Source of the DNA: Clostridiales bacterium | GTDB lineage: Bacteria > Bacillota > Clostridia > Peptostreptococcales > Anaerovoracaceae | Length of the DNA stretch: 64,000 nt | Assembly (NCBI GenBank): GCA_015243575.1 | Contig: CP042469.1 | Span: forward strand, 2,570,929-2,634,928 | Direction of reading: 5' to 3' | Part shown: positions 27,158 to 34,959 of the stretch, piece by piece | Layout of the letters: each line of letters begins with the position of its first letter | Numbering within the stretch: position 1 is the stretch's first letter | Made by a program: the position numbers and the translations under genes | The notes under the pieces: model-generated | What the model saw: only the letters and a program-made list of their open reading frames with translations | Told to the model about the DNA's origin: nothing | Databases searched by the model: none

Positions 27158-27457
27158 TCAAATCTCTTCTTGATCCTCACTCTCAGCTAGTTCAAATTTA
27201 CTAAAGTTCGGCTTTTGCATTTCTTTTAGATACGTTGGGTGAATAGATGAAATTTCTTCATCTATTTTAATAATAATTTCATTATCATCAACATAACCGA
27301 TGACATCACATATGGTAGGCTTATCCGCATAATGCCCCTTATATGTAAGTGTTTTTATAATATTGGACTTCGGAGAAATCAGGCTCCATTGTTTTAACTT
27401 TTCAATTTTTTCTTCATTAGAAATAAAATCATTCCATTCACGTAGTAACGTAACCAT
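27158..27457 (-). CDS. Small protein of unknown function
   Basis: 99 residues from ATG 27,457 with AGGA 8 nt upstream; 13 bases after the exonuclease stop, so it is likely in one transcript with it. It is acidic at the C-terminus (SEDQEEI) with a beta-rich middle (TICDVIGYVDDNEIIIKID). No family is recognised. Confidence 0.65.
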   Translation of the reverse strand: MVTLLREWNDFISNEEKIEKLKQWSLISPKSNIIKTLTYKGHYADKPTICDVIGYVDDNEIIIKIDEEISSIHPTYLKEMQKPNFSKFELAESEDQEEI

Positions 27458-27470
27458 TTTCAATATCCTT

Positions 27471-28433
27471 TCAAATTACTTGCTCAAGCATAAATAGCTT
27501 TAGGAAGTCTTCTTCATTAAGAATTCTAATATTCGAGCCGTTCATAATCATTTGGTATGCCTTTTCCTCTTTTGAACTCCGGCCATCTTCTCCAACTACG
27601 GACTTATCTTGTATACCAACAATTAAGAAATCCGTTTTATTAGAAACACTGCTCTTGACCACACCACCAACGTCTACTATCTTTTGAATTGCGATTGATC
27701 TTACCATTGTCTGAAGTTCTCCTGTTAAAACACAATTCTTTAAATAAAGTGGATGATTGGAATCAAATTCCGTCTGGCTGCAGCAAAATTCCGAAATTTT
27801 TATATGATTATATTTTTCATACTTTGAATTTTTCTTTATAAATGATTTGGTTGCATTAAGATTACAAAATTGTTTTGCAGGAAGGTTATTTAGAAGGGCA
27901 AGCCACACTATTGATGGGGTATTAAGTCTCACCATGGTTTCAGTAACTAATTTTGTGGCCACATATGCATCTTCTAGTGCATTATGATGGTTATCTAAAG
28001 GAATATTAAAATATGTAGCACGGTCTTTTAGGCCACTACCAACATGTTCCTCTAAGGCTAACGATGATATTGATATACTGTCGATATAAATGAAATCTGA
28101 GCAGGTCAAGTTGTATGTATCTAGACAATTTTTTAAAACTGACATATCAAACTGAGCATTATGCGCCACAACAATTCCACCTTCAAGATAATGTCTTATT
28201 TTTTCCCATAGTTCAAGAAATGTGTCTGCAGACTCAACATCTTTGAATGTAATTCCGTGGATCTTAGTATTAGATTCTCTGAATTGACCTCCAGGGGGTT
28301 TTATAAAATAATGAAGTTTATCAACAATATGTATCCCTTTAACAGTTACAATACCAATGGAACAAGCACTATCCAAATTATTATTGGCAGTTTCAAAATC
28401 AACAACAATAAAATCAAATTCTGAGTTTACCAT
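27471..28433 (-). CDS. DnaQ-like (DEDDh) exonuclease with C-terminal BRCT domain
   Basis: 320 residues from ATG 28,433 with GGAGG upstream. The 3'-5' exonuclease fold has the full DEDDh set: D and E in VDFETAN (near 12-14), D in HNAQFD (near 106), and H and D in HNALEDAYVA (near 150-155). A BRCT domain follows (about 225-315) with LTGEL, IVDVGGVVKSSVSNKTDFLIVG and a lysine-rich end. Similar proteins occur on many mobile elements and near RecQ/ligase genes. It trims single-stranded DNA or RNA 3' ends. With LigA and the Cys-rich protein nearby it suggests a DNA repair or processing role for the island. Confidence 0.9.
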   Translation of the reverse strand: MVNSEFDFIVVDFETANNNLDSACSIGIVTVKGIHIVDKLHYFIKPPGGQFRESNTKIHGITFKDVESADTFLELWEKIRHYLEGGIVVAHNAQFDMSVLKNCLDTYNLTCSDFIYIDSISISSLALEEHVGSGLKDRATYFNIPLDNHHNALEDAYVATKLVTETMVRLNTPSIVWLALLNNLPAKQFCNLNATKSFIKKNSKYEKYNHIKISEFCCSQTEFDSNHPLYLKNCVLTGELQTMVRSIAIQKIVDVGGVVKSSVSNKTDFLIVGIQDKSVVGEDGRSSKEEKAYQMIMNGSNIRILNEEDFLKLFMLEQVI

Positions 28434-28543
28434 AACTGTACCTCCAAAATAATCTTTGTATTTACAAATTATACCACATTTACAGCAATTCTTTTAGTAG
28501 GGCACACTTTTTTCTTAAAATTTTGCAATAATAATCCTCTCGG

Positions 28544-28816
28544 TTACCTAGATAGGGATTCTACGAACTGTTTATATCTAATTCTTAGTTTCTGTTTTAT
28601 TTTATTTTCATCATATGTATTGTCCAGTAATGAGTGTACAATCTCAAGGAACAATTTTTTATCACATACTTGTATCGGCAATTTATAGGTATTATAAATA
28701 CGGTCCACAATATCATCCGAGTAAAAACCCTTATAATCTCCAATAGGTCCAGTTATGCCCGGTGCAAACATAAATGAGACATCAAAAGAATCAGTGACTT
28801 CTTTTTTAATGTACAT
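28544..28816 (-). CDS. Small protein of unknown function
   Basis: 90 residues from ATG 28,816 with a short GAGGT site very close to the start. It has a mixed alpha/beta composition and a basic, helical C-terminus (NKIKQKLRIRYKQFVESL). It lies 37 bases after the SAP-domain gene, same strand, so it is likely in the same transcript. No family is recognised. Confidence 0.6.
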   Translation of the reverse strand: MYIKKEVTDSFDVSFMFAPGITGPIGDYKGFYSDDIVDRIYNTYKLPIQVCDKKLFLEIVHSLLDNTYDENKIKQKLRIRYKQFVESLSR

Positions 28817-28853
28817 CGACCTCTACTCAATTTCTGATAAAGGGCGAGAGTTC

Positions 28854-29321
28854 TTAGAAAACAATATGGATTATGTCAAAATTCATCAACACAAAACCTG
28901 GCCATTTAATCATTGTATCTTCGCCGGCAATATCAAAAATCCGCTGAATAAGATCATCTTTTTTCCCACTGGTTGTTTGTCCCAATTCAGTTAGTATTGC
29001 TTTTAGTTCAGGAATTTTTAAGCCTTTAATTCTTTCTTTCGGGCTCGATTTTTCCAAGTATCCTTCGGTAATTAGCTCGCGATGGTATCGAGACGGATTT
29101 CTTATGCCACATTCAAAAAGAAAATATTGTGCATATTCATTATCAGTTTTTACCGAAGAACTTTTGTGATAAGCATGAAGAAATATGGCTTTTGCATAAT
29201 CTCCCTGTACTGGCGGGATGTCCACTTTGGCGAGATTAGTACTAGCACTGGGTGAAAATCTTTCTACTTTTTGTGGAGCTTCTGTATTTTTCTTTCCAAA
29301 AATAACATCAAAAAATCCCAT
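28854..29321 (-). CDS. SAP-domain protein
   Basis: 155 residues from ATG 29,321 behind AGGAGGTCTGGTT; a longer frame starts upstream but lacks a site. Near residues 100-135 is a SAP-type helix-extended-loop-helix motif: LKIPELKAILTELGQ, then GKKDDLIQRIFD, normally a DNA-binding module. The N-terminus (MGFFDVIFGKKN) and the middle (FECGIRNPSRYHRELITEGYLE) resemble small phage or mobile-element proteins. The function is unknown beyond probable DNA binding. Confidence 0.75.
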   Translation of the reverse strand: MGFFDVIFGKKNTEAPQKVERFSPSASTNLAKVDIPPVQGDYAKAIFLHAYHKSSSVKTDNEYAQYFLFECGIRNPSRYHRELITEGYLEKSSPKERIKGLKIPELKAILTELGQTTSGKKDDLIQRIFDIAGEDTMIKWPGFVLMNFDIIHIVF

Positions 29322-29379
29322 AACCAGACCTCCTTTTAGTGACAAGCCTATACTTTATACTTTCGATAACCGCTAGAAA

Positions 29380-29937
29380 TCAAAGAACATTACGATTTAA
29401 TCCGTAGAATATTTTCCGGTTTTCAAGATTTCTTCTATAGGCACATCCTGTTGAGTAAAGCTTATTTTCATGTAAGCACTTCCTCTCATCAGAGCATTTT
29501 TCAAATTTACTGCAACATCCAAAACTGGAACTTGATACATAATTTTCAATGCAATATACTACATTTGCCTTAATATAAGTATATAGGCTGTCCATCGATT
29601 CATCGAATATAATATGCTTGAAATTCTCGTCAGATTTTAATTCTTTCAGTTTCGCTTCTTCAGGTAATGGAATAGTGTTATACTGCTCATTTCTGATTAA
29701 TAATTCAATTCCCGACTTTTGTTGTATATTCATAATTAAAGTTCCGTTTTTAGATCTAACTGATTTCTCTTGGGGTGGGTATTCCGGTTCAAAAATCTTT
29801 ATAGACTTTGAAATTTCAATTCCCTTCTTATCCCCCTTGTTAGATTTGTTAGCATATAAGAAGATTGACGTTTTAGGTAATTCATTTTCTGTAATTATAT
29901 CTTCAAGCAACTCATTCACCTTTGTTTCAAAGCTCAT
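29380..29937 (-). CDS. Cys-rich putative zinc- or Fe-S-binding protein
   Basis: 185 residues from ATG 29,937 behind AGGAGGGTG. The N-terminal 120 residues are unassigned. The C-terminal 50 carry FGCCSKFEKCSDERKC followed by CAYRRNLENRKIFYGLNRN, a cysteine cluster I recall from proteins on firmicute mobile elements next to exonuclease or helicase genes. The spacing (C-C-x5-C-x5-C, then one more Cys before YRRNL) suggests a metal site, possibly [4Fe-4S]. It follows LigA directly. Confidence 0.65.
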   Translation of the reverse strand: MSFETKVNELLEDIITENELPKTSIFLYANKSNKGDKKGIEISKSIKIFEPEYPPQEKSVRSKNGTLIMNIQQKSGIELLIRNEQYNTIPLPEEAKLKELKSDENFKHIIFDESMDSLYTYIKANVVYCIENYVSSSSFGCCSKFEKCSDERKCLHENKLYSTGCAYRRNLENRKIFYGLNRNVL

Positions 29938-29968
29938 AAAACACCCTCCTGTAATTAGTAATCTATTT

Positions 29969-31975
29969 TCACGATAGTAAATCCACTAGTTCTTTCTCCG
30001 ACAAAATTTGTTTATTCAAATTCTGCGCATCAGTCAATTTACTTCCAGCATTCTCCCCAGCTACGACATAGTCCGTCTTTTTAGATACTGAATTCGTTAC
30101 TTTCCCTCCGAACGATTCAATTAATTGCGTTGCTTGGTTGCGATCCATTGTTGGAAGAGTACCTGTGATAACAAATATCTTACCACTTAGCCTTTTATCT
30201 GTATTACTATTTTGGGATGAATTCAAATTGACGCCATATTCATTAAGTCTGCGAATAATTTCTTGGTTATTGAGATCATCAAAAAAACTGCGAATAGACT
30301 CTGCACTGGCATCACCAATATCCGAAACCTGCTTCAATTCATCAACTGTAGCATACTGCAACTCTATTATTGATTTGAAATGTTTTAAAATTTCTTTTGC
30401 TGCAGCCTTACCAATATTAGGTATGCCAAGACCAGTCAATAATTTATGTGCTTCATTGGCTTTTGATTTATCAATATTTTCTAAGAGTTTATCTGTATTT
30501 TTTTCCTTTCCCAAAATGGAACGTTCAACTAATTCATCTCTGTATTTGAATAAAGAATAAATGTCAGCAATGTCTTTGATATATTTTTTTCTTATGAGCT
30601 CAACTACAAATGATTCCCCAAATCCTTTAATATCCATTGCTTGTCTACCAACAAAATTTATTATCAACTTTTCAAGTTGAGCAGGACAATTGGGATTTAT
30701 GCACTTTAAATCAGCTGTGTCTTCTTCACGTACCGTTTTCTTGCCACATACTGGGCAAGCACTCGGTAACTTATAAGACACATTATTTAATAATGATTCT
30801 ATTGTTCGTTTTTCAATTACAACGTTTTTAATCTTGGGGATAATTTCGCCAGATTTAAAAACAACAATTGTATCGCCTATGCGAATGTCCAGGTTGTCAA
30901 TATTGTCTTGATTATGAAGTGTGGCCCTTGTGACAGAGGTTCCACATAAAGATATTTTTTTAAAGACCGCGGTCGGCGTAAGCCTTCCGGTCCTACCAAC
31001 TGATGTCTCAATATCAAGTAGGATCGTCTCTTTCTCTTCTGGCGGATATTTATATGCTACCGCCCATCTAGGGACCTTTGACGTGCTTCCGACTGTTTCT
31101 CTATAACTTAAATTATTTAGTTTGACTACCGCTCCATCAATTTCATAATCCAAAGATCCACGATTCTCACCAATCTTAACAATTGCATCCCAAACCTCGT
31201 CTGCTGTTCTGCATAATGAATAGTTTTCAATAACTTTTATGCCTTGCTGTTTTAAGAACTCATACCCCTGAATATGCGTTTCAAAGGCCATTCCTTCAAT
31301 GTCCTGAATATTAAATATAAAAAGTGATAGATTTCTTTCTCTAGCCACGTTTGGATCAAGTTGAAGTATTGTTCCTGATGCACAGTTTCGTGGGTTCGCA
31401 AACTGTTGTTTTCCCAGAAGTTCCTGCTGTTCATTGACTGCCTCAAATGCCTTGGAGGTCATGTATACTTCACCACGCACTTCTAGATACGGTACTTTTT
31501 CTTTTAGCTTACCTTTGACATCCTTAATAACTTTAATATTCTCTGTAACATCATCGCCTTCAGTTATACCGTCACCTCGAGTAGTAGCCACACTTAAGTC
31601 ACCATTTTCATATCGTATGGCAATTGAAAGTCCATCAATTTTCTGCTCCACTACAAATTCAGGATTTTCAAATTGGCTTTGCATATCATTAACAAATTGA
31701 TATATATCCTCTTTGTTAAACACATCCTGCAAACTAAGCATAGGAACTTTATGTTGGACCTTTACTCCACCTTCTCTTTTTGCACTACCCCCAACCCTTT
31801 GAGTAGGTGAATCAAAAGTGACTAATTCTGGATATTCTTTTTCAATTTGTTTCAGCTCTTGCATCAATAAATCATATTTAGTGTCAGAAATTTCCGGATC
31901 GCTGAGATCATAGTATTTTTCATTATGATAGTTAATAGTATTTCTAAGTTCATAAAGTTTTTGGTTTATGTCCAT
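29969..31975 (-). CDS. ligA: NAD-dependent DNA ligase, complete, on the island
   Basis: 668 residues, the usual LigA length, from ATG 31,975 with GGGAG upstream. All domains are present: Ia/NAD-binding (NYHNEKYYDLSDPEISD), adenylation lysine Lys112 in EQKIDG, GEVYM near 166, OB fold, zinc finger CPVC...CINPNC near 405-430, helix-hairpin-helix repeats near 505-560, and a BRCT domain at the end (VITGTLPTMDRNQATQLIESFGG). It seals nicks using NAD+. An essential-type ligase on mobile DNA is notable because the island's right edge lies in another ligase-like gene. Confidence 0.95.
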   Translation of the reverse strand: MDINQKLYELRNTINYHNEKYYDLSDPEISDTKYDLLMQELKQIEKEYPELVTFDSPTQRVGGSAKREGGVKVQHKVPMLSLQDVFNKEDIYQFVNDMQSQFENPEFVVEQKIDGLSIAIRYENGDLSVATTRGDGITEGDDVTENIKVIKDVKGKLKEKVPYLEVRGEVYMTSKAFEAVNEQQELLGKQQFANPRNCASGTILQLDPNVARERNLSLFIFNIQDIEGMAFETHIQGYEFLKQQGIKVIENYSLCRTADEVWDAIVKIGENRGSLDYEIDGAVVKLNNLSYRETVGSTSKVPRWAVAYKYPPEEKETILLDIETSVGRTGRLTPTAVFKKISLCGTSVTRATLHNQDNIDNLDIRIGDTIVVFKSGEIIPKIKNVVIEKRTIESLLNNVSYKLPSACPVCGKKTVREEDTADLKCINPNCPAQLEKLIINFVGRQAMDIKGFGESFVVELIRKKYIKDIADIYSLFKYRDELVERSILGKEKNTDKLLENIDKSKANEAHKLLTGLGIPNIGKAAAKEILKHFKSIIELQYATVDELKQVSDIGDASAESIRSFFDDLNNQEIIRRLNEYGVNLNSSQNSNTDKRLSGKIFVITGTLPTMDRNQATQLIESFGGKVTNSVSKKTDYVVAGENAGSKLTDAQNLNKQILSEKELVDLLS

Positions 31976-32148
31976 ATAAATTTACTCCCACCTGCAGGAT
32001 AACTATAACCAGTTATCCTAAATTAATTATAATTAATTTTCTTAGTTTTTTAAACAAAAGTCATAAAAAACAGGCCACCACTATTGTTTGTTTAATATTA
32101 TGTAGAATAAACAAATCTACTTCAAGCATTGAATTTAACAATGTTTCT

Positions 32149-32514
32149 TCAAGCACAAATTGTGTTTTTACTTTTATTCATAAATATATACTTACCGTCT
32201 AATTTCCAAGAAAGCAGACCAGTCTGATTTCCCAGCCAATCCTTCAGTGCCCCCGCATCCTTGGTTTTATCAAGGGAAAGCATGGTTTTTTCATGCGCCT
32301 CTTTTGGAAGATCGCTGAGAAGCTCATATCCCACATGAATCGTCGGGCTGTTGGACAACACCGTTCCCGTCTCCCGCTCAAGCTCCTGCAGCTCGTCGTA
32401 AAGCCTGTCATATTCGATATTCGGCATAATCTCACGGTTTTCCTGGTAGTAAGCTTTTCCCGCCTCGTTTAAGACCTTGACTTTTTCTTTCATCAAATCC
32501 AATTTATTATTCAT
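32149..32514 (-). pseudogene. Second NAD-dependent ligase-like gene, truncated by the island
   Basis: The first 107 residues (ATG 32,514, GGGGGAAC upstream) look like a divergent LigA N-terminus: YYQENREIMPNIEYDRLYDELQELE, SPTIHVGYE and SWKLDG at residues 102-107, which is the adenylation motif. Immediately after KLDG (about 32,194) the frame turns into an AT-rich tail unlike any ligase and stops. The better-conserved part has the codon character of the chromosomal half. The rest of the gene is expected at the island's other end, outside this window. Confidence 0.75.
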
Positions 32515-32682
32515 AGTTCCCCCAACTTCAGTTTCATCTTTGCTTTTATTAGGCGTATCCCATTTTTCAAGAACCGATAAGGTTTCAAAGGGAAATTCCT
32601 CGATAAAAACGAACCACTCTAATTTTATCGGTTATCAAGGGTTTCGTCAAACACGTTTCGTGAAACAGGTTTCCTCAAACTG

Positions 32683-32711
32683 TTGACATCTTCTATTTCT
32701 ATCGATAAACT
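32683..32711 (+). promoter_or_regulatory. Sigma-A promoter of the DUF134 gene
   Basis: TTGACA (32,683-32,688), 17-base spacer, TAAACT (32,706-32,711). It lies about 35 bases before the start of the DUF134 gene. Confidence 0.75.
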
Positions 32712-32747
32712 ATAGATTAATCTACTTACAGGATGGAGATGATACTC

Positions 32748-33224
32748 ATGGCAAGACCGACTAAATGGCGAAAAATTGAACATATCCCCACTGTCCCCTA
32801 TTTTATACCGTCTGAGAAAGATTTCCCAGAGTCAGAGAAAAATATTCTCAAACTGGAGGAATTGGAAGCGATCCGCCTGAAGGATCTCCTGGGTATGGAG
32901 CAGGAAGAATGCGCGGCAAGCATGGAGGTTTCCAGACCTACCTTTCAGCGTATCCTGATTTCTGCCAGAGAAAAGGTTGCGGACAGCCTGATCAACGGAA
33001 AAACCATCCTGATCGAAGGCGGCAATTTTACACGGAATATCTGCCCTGTAAAATGTGCAGAGTGCGGCAAAGAATGGAAAGAAACCTACGAAAACTTAGA
33101 CGCGATTAAAAGTGGAGACTACGTCTGCCCCGATTGCGGATCTCAGCAGGTATTCTGTGATCAGAGCTGCAAAGATAAGCCCTGCCGTAAAAGCTGCTGC
33201 AGACGTTATCTCTCAATGGACTGA
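32748..33224 (+). CDS. DUF134 (UPF0251) DNA-binding protein with Cys-rich C-terminus
   Basis: 158 residues from ATG 32,748 (GGATGGAG upstream; MARPTKWRK is the family's usual start). The helix-turn-helix near residues 50-75 reads GMEQEECAASMEVSRPTFQRIL. The C-terminal third has Cys pairs CAEC, CPDC and a final CKDKPCRKSCCRR, suggesting a metal or Fe-S sensor. DUF134 genes commonly neighbour NifX/NifB-type Fe-Mo-cofactor proteins and Mrp ATPases, as here. A regulator of iron-sulfur or molybdenum handling is the likely role. Confidence 0.85.
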   Translation: MARPTKWRKIEHIPTVPYFIPSEKDFPESEKNILKLEELEAIRLKDLLGMEQEECAASMEVSRPTFQRILISAREKVADSLINGKTILIEGGNFTRNICPVKCAECGKEWKETYENLDAIKSGDYVCPDCGSQQVFCDQSCKDKPCRKSCCRRYLSMD

Positions 33225-33523
33225 ATAAAGGTTGTTATTTTCCGACTTGAGTTTATTTTTATAATAATTTTCTCCTTCCTGATATTAAATTCTTGATTTC
33301 CTGCATTCTTCATCCCTATTTGGACATTCCCGAGAAGACCTATCTCTCAATAAATTTCTCCCAACACAGTTGTTGACATATGCTCAATACGGTACTATAC
33401 TGATATTGTAATGGGCATATGCCAAAAATTCGAGAGCATTTGTCTCATTGATTACGGCAAATATATCATATTGTTTTCAAATGGATCGGTGTATTCATTC
33501 GAATCGGTATAAGGAGAAGCATT
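33225..33523 (+). promoter_or_regulatory. Promoter region of the mrp gene with an inverted repeat
   Basis: A very good sigma-A promoter lies here: TTGACA at 33,373-33,378, 17-base spacer, TATACT at 33,396-33,401. ACATATGC begins inside the -35 box and GGGCATATGCC follows at about 33,414-33,424, giving two CATATG palindromes 36 bases apart. These could be an operator, for example for the DUF134 regulator upstream. No coding frame was seen in the rest of the gap. Confidence 0.7.
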
Positions 33524-34354
33524 ATGAGTGAAAATTGTAACCAAAGCTGTGGAAGCTGCAGCGAAGACTGCGCAGACCGAAAAAGTCAGCCTGCCAGCCT
33601 GCTGGAGCAGCCTCATGAGTGCAGTCACATTGGAAAAGTCATTGCAGTTGTAAGCGGAAAAGGAGGAGTGGGCAAGTCCCTCGTCACATCGATGCTTGCC
33701 GTATCTATGAATCGCCTCGGGTATCGCACTGCTGTTTTAGATGCCGATATCACAGGACCGTCTGTTCCAAAAGAATTCGGAATCAAAGAAAAAGCCGCAG
33801 CAACAGAATTAGGAATTATGCCCGTCACTACGAAAACCGGAATCGATATCATGTCCGTCAATCTAATCCTTGAGAACGAAACCGATCCGGTGATTTGGAG
33901 AGGCCCCATCATATCCGGCATGGTAAAGCAGTTTTGGACCGATGTCATGTGGGGGGATGTGGATTATCTGTTCATTGATATGCCTCCGGGAACAGGCGAT
34001 GTTCCTCTCACCGTGTTTCAATCCCTTCCGGTGGACGGAATCATCATTGTTACATCACCTCAGGAGCTTGTTTCCATGATCGTTTCGAAAGCCGTAAAAA
34101 TGGCTGCCATGATGAACATACCCGTCCTTGGACTCGTTGAAAACATGTCGTATTTGGAATGTCCCGACTGCCAGAATCAGATCCCGATTTTTGGAAAAAG
34201 CAACCTTGAAGAAATCGCCAAAACCCATGGAATTAAATTGATTGCAAAGCTGCCCTTGAATCCTGCGCTTGCAGAATTATGTGATACGGGAAGAATCGAA
34301 GATGCCGACGTCCACCATCTTCAGGAGATCACATCTGATCTGAGCAAGCTGTGA
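33524..34354 (+). CDS. mrp: Mrp/NBP35 family ATP-binding protein
   Basis: 276 residues from ATG 33,524 behind AAGGAGAAGC. The N-terminus has a Cys cluster (CNQSCGSCSEDC), typical of the clostridial Mrp/NBP35 form. The deviant Walker A GKGGVGKS lies near residue 45, Walker B FIDMPPGTGD near 150, and a CPDC pair near 210 binds a shared Fe-S cluster in the dimer. It is a scaffold or carrier for iron-sulfur clusters. It stands between a DUF134 regulator and a NifX-like protein on the same strand. Confidence 0.93.
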   Translation: MSENCNQSCGSCSEDCADRKSQPASLLEQPHECSHIGKVIAVVSGKGGVGKSLVTSMLAVSMNRLGYRTAVLDADITGPSVPKEFGIKEKAAATELGIMPVTTKTGIDIMSVNLILENETDPVIWRGPIISGMVKQFWTDVMWGDVDYLFIDMPPGTGDVPLTVFQSLPVDGIIIVTSPQELVSMIVSKAVKMAAMMNIPVLGLVENMSYLECPDCQNQIPIFGKSNLEEIAKTHGIKLIAKLPLNPALAELCDTGRIEDADVHHLQEITSDLSKL

Positions 34355-34394
34355 AATCGCCAAGCGTAAAACTGAGCAAGCTGTGAAATCGCCA
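34340..34394 (+). repeat. 23-bp direct repeat over the mrp stop codon
   Basis: CTGAGCAAGCTGTGAAATCG plus CCA occurs at 34,340-34,362, which includes the stop codon, and again at 34,372-34,394. It looks like a small tandem duplication after the gene. No function is evident. Confidence 0.85.
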
Positions 34395-34490
34395 TAAACC
34401 CTTGTTTCAATTTCTCTGGCCTGGGTTCTGCCTTGCAGTTCCGGGCCAGGTAAACAATAGCAGATTTATAAAAAATGGAGGAAGAATGTA

Positions 34491-34859
34491 ATGAAACTCG
34501 CGTTACCTACCCGTCAAAACCAAATTGACAGTCACTTCGGACATTGCGAATATTTTACTGTATTCACTGTGGACGATAGCCGCAAAGAAATTATTGGGCA
34601 AGATCTTGTGGGCTCCCCTGAAGGCTGCGGCTGTAAATCCAATATTGCCGCTGTCCTTGCGGAAATGGGCGTCTCTCTCATGCTTGCTGGTAATATGGGT
34701 GACGGTGCCGTCAACGTATTGAACAGTGTCGGAATCGAGGTTATGAGAGGCTGCTCCGGAAATGTCAGAGAAGTTGCTCTGAGCTGGCTCAGCGGTACCT
34801 TATCTGATTCCGGAGAAAGCTGCCACGAACACGAACATGGTCATGAATGTCATCACTAA
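34491..34859 (+). CDS. NifX/NifB-type dinitrogenase Fe-Mo cofactor-binding family protein
   Basis: 122 residues from ATG 34,491 with GGAGGAAG upstream. It fits the MTH1175/NifX-like fold: LPTRQNQIDSHFGHCEYFTVF at the start, GCGCKSNIAAVLAEMGVSLMLAGNMGDGAVNVL in the middle, then GCSGNVREVAL. The last residues are His/Cys-rich (CHEHEHGHECHH), suggesting metal binding. Without nitrogenase genes in view, it probably helps handle Fe-S or Mo species together with Mrp. Confidence 0.9.
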   Translation: MKLALPTRQNQIDSHFGHCEYFTVFTVDDSRKEIIGQDLVGSPEGCGCKSNIAAVLAEMGVSLMLAGNMGDGAVNVLNSVGIEVMRGCSGNVREVALSWLSGTLSDSGESCHEHEHGHECHH

Positions 34860-34910
34860 TGATGTTGTCTGAAAACTGCCCTCGGCAAGTTACTTTTTTC
34901 TCATAATTTG

Positions 34911-34948
34911 AAAAACTCCATTTCCTTTTGACGGGAATGGAGTTTTTC
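34911..34948. terminator. Bidirectional terminator between the NifX-like gene and pcrA
   Basis: AAAAACTCCATTtCC pairs with GGaAATGGAGTTTTT-type sequence around a short loop, flanked by A and T runs. It serves both converging genes. Confidence 0.9.
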
Positions 34949-34959
34949 ATTTTTATGGT

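Larger units (their letters stand above)
1..32190. mobile_element. AT-rich accessory (defence/genomic) island, left end outside the window
   Basis: This stretch is more AT-rich than the sequence to its right. It is packed with insertion sequences, a broken tyrosine recombinase gene and several defence-like operons, while the right side is standard clostridial chromosome. The right border is inferred from a ligase-like gene whose reading frame loses similarity just after its KLDG motif at about 32,190. The left border is not in the window. No att repeat could be checked because only one end is visible. The island is an inference from composition and gene content. Confidence 0.6.

Noticed and set aside
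28755-28994. 79-codon plus-strand frame over the SAP-protein region
   Set aside because: Antisense to two minus-strand frames with ribosome sites; no start signal of its own.
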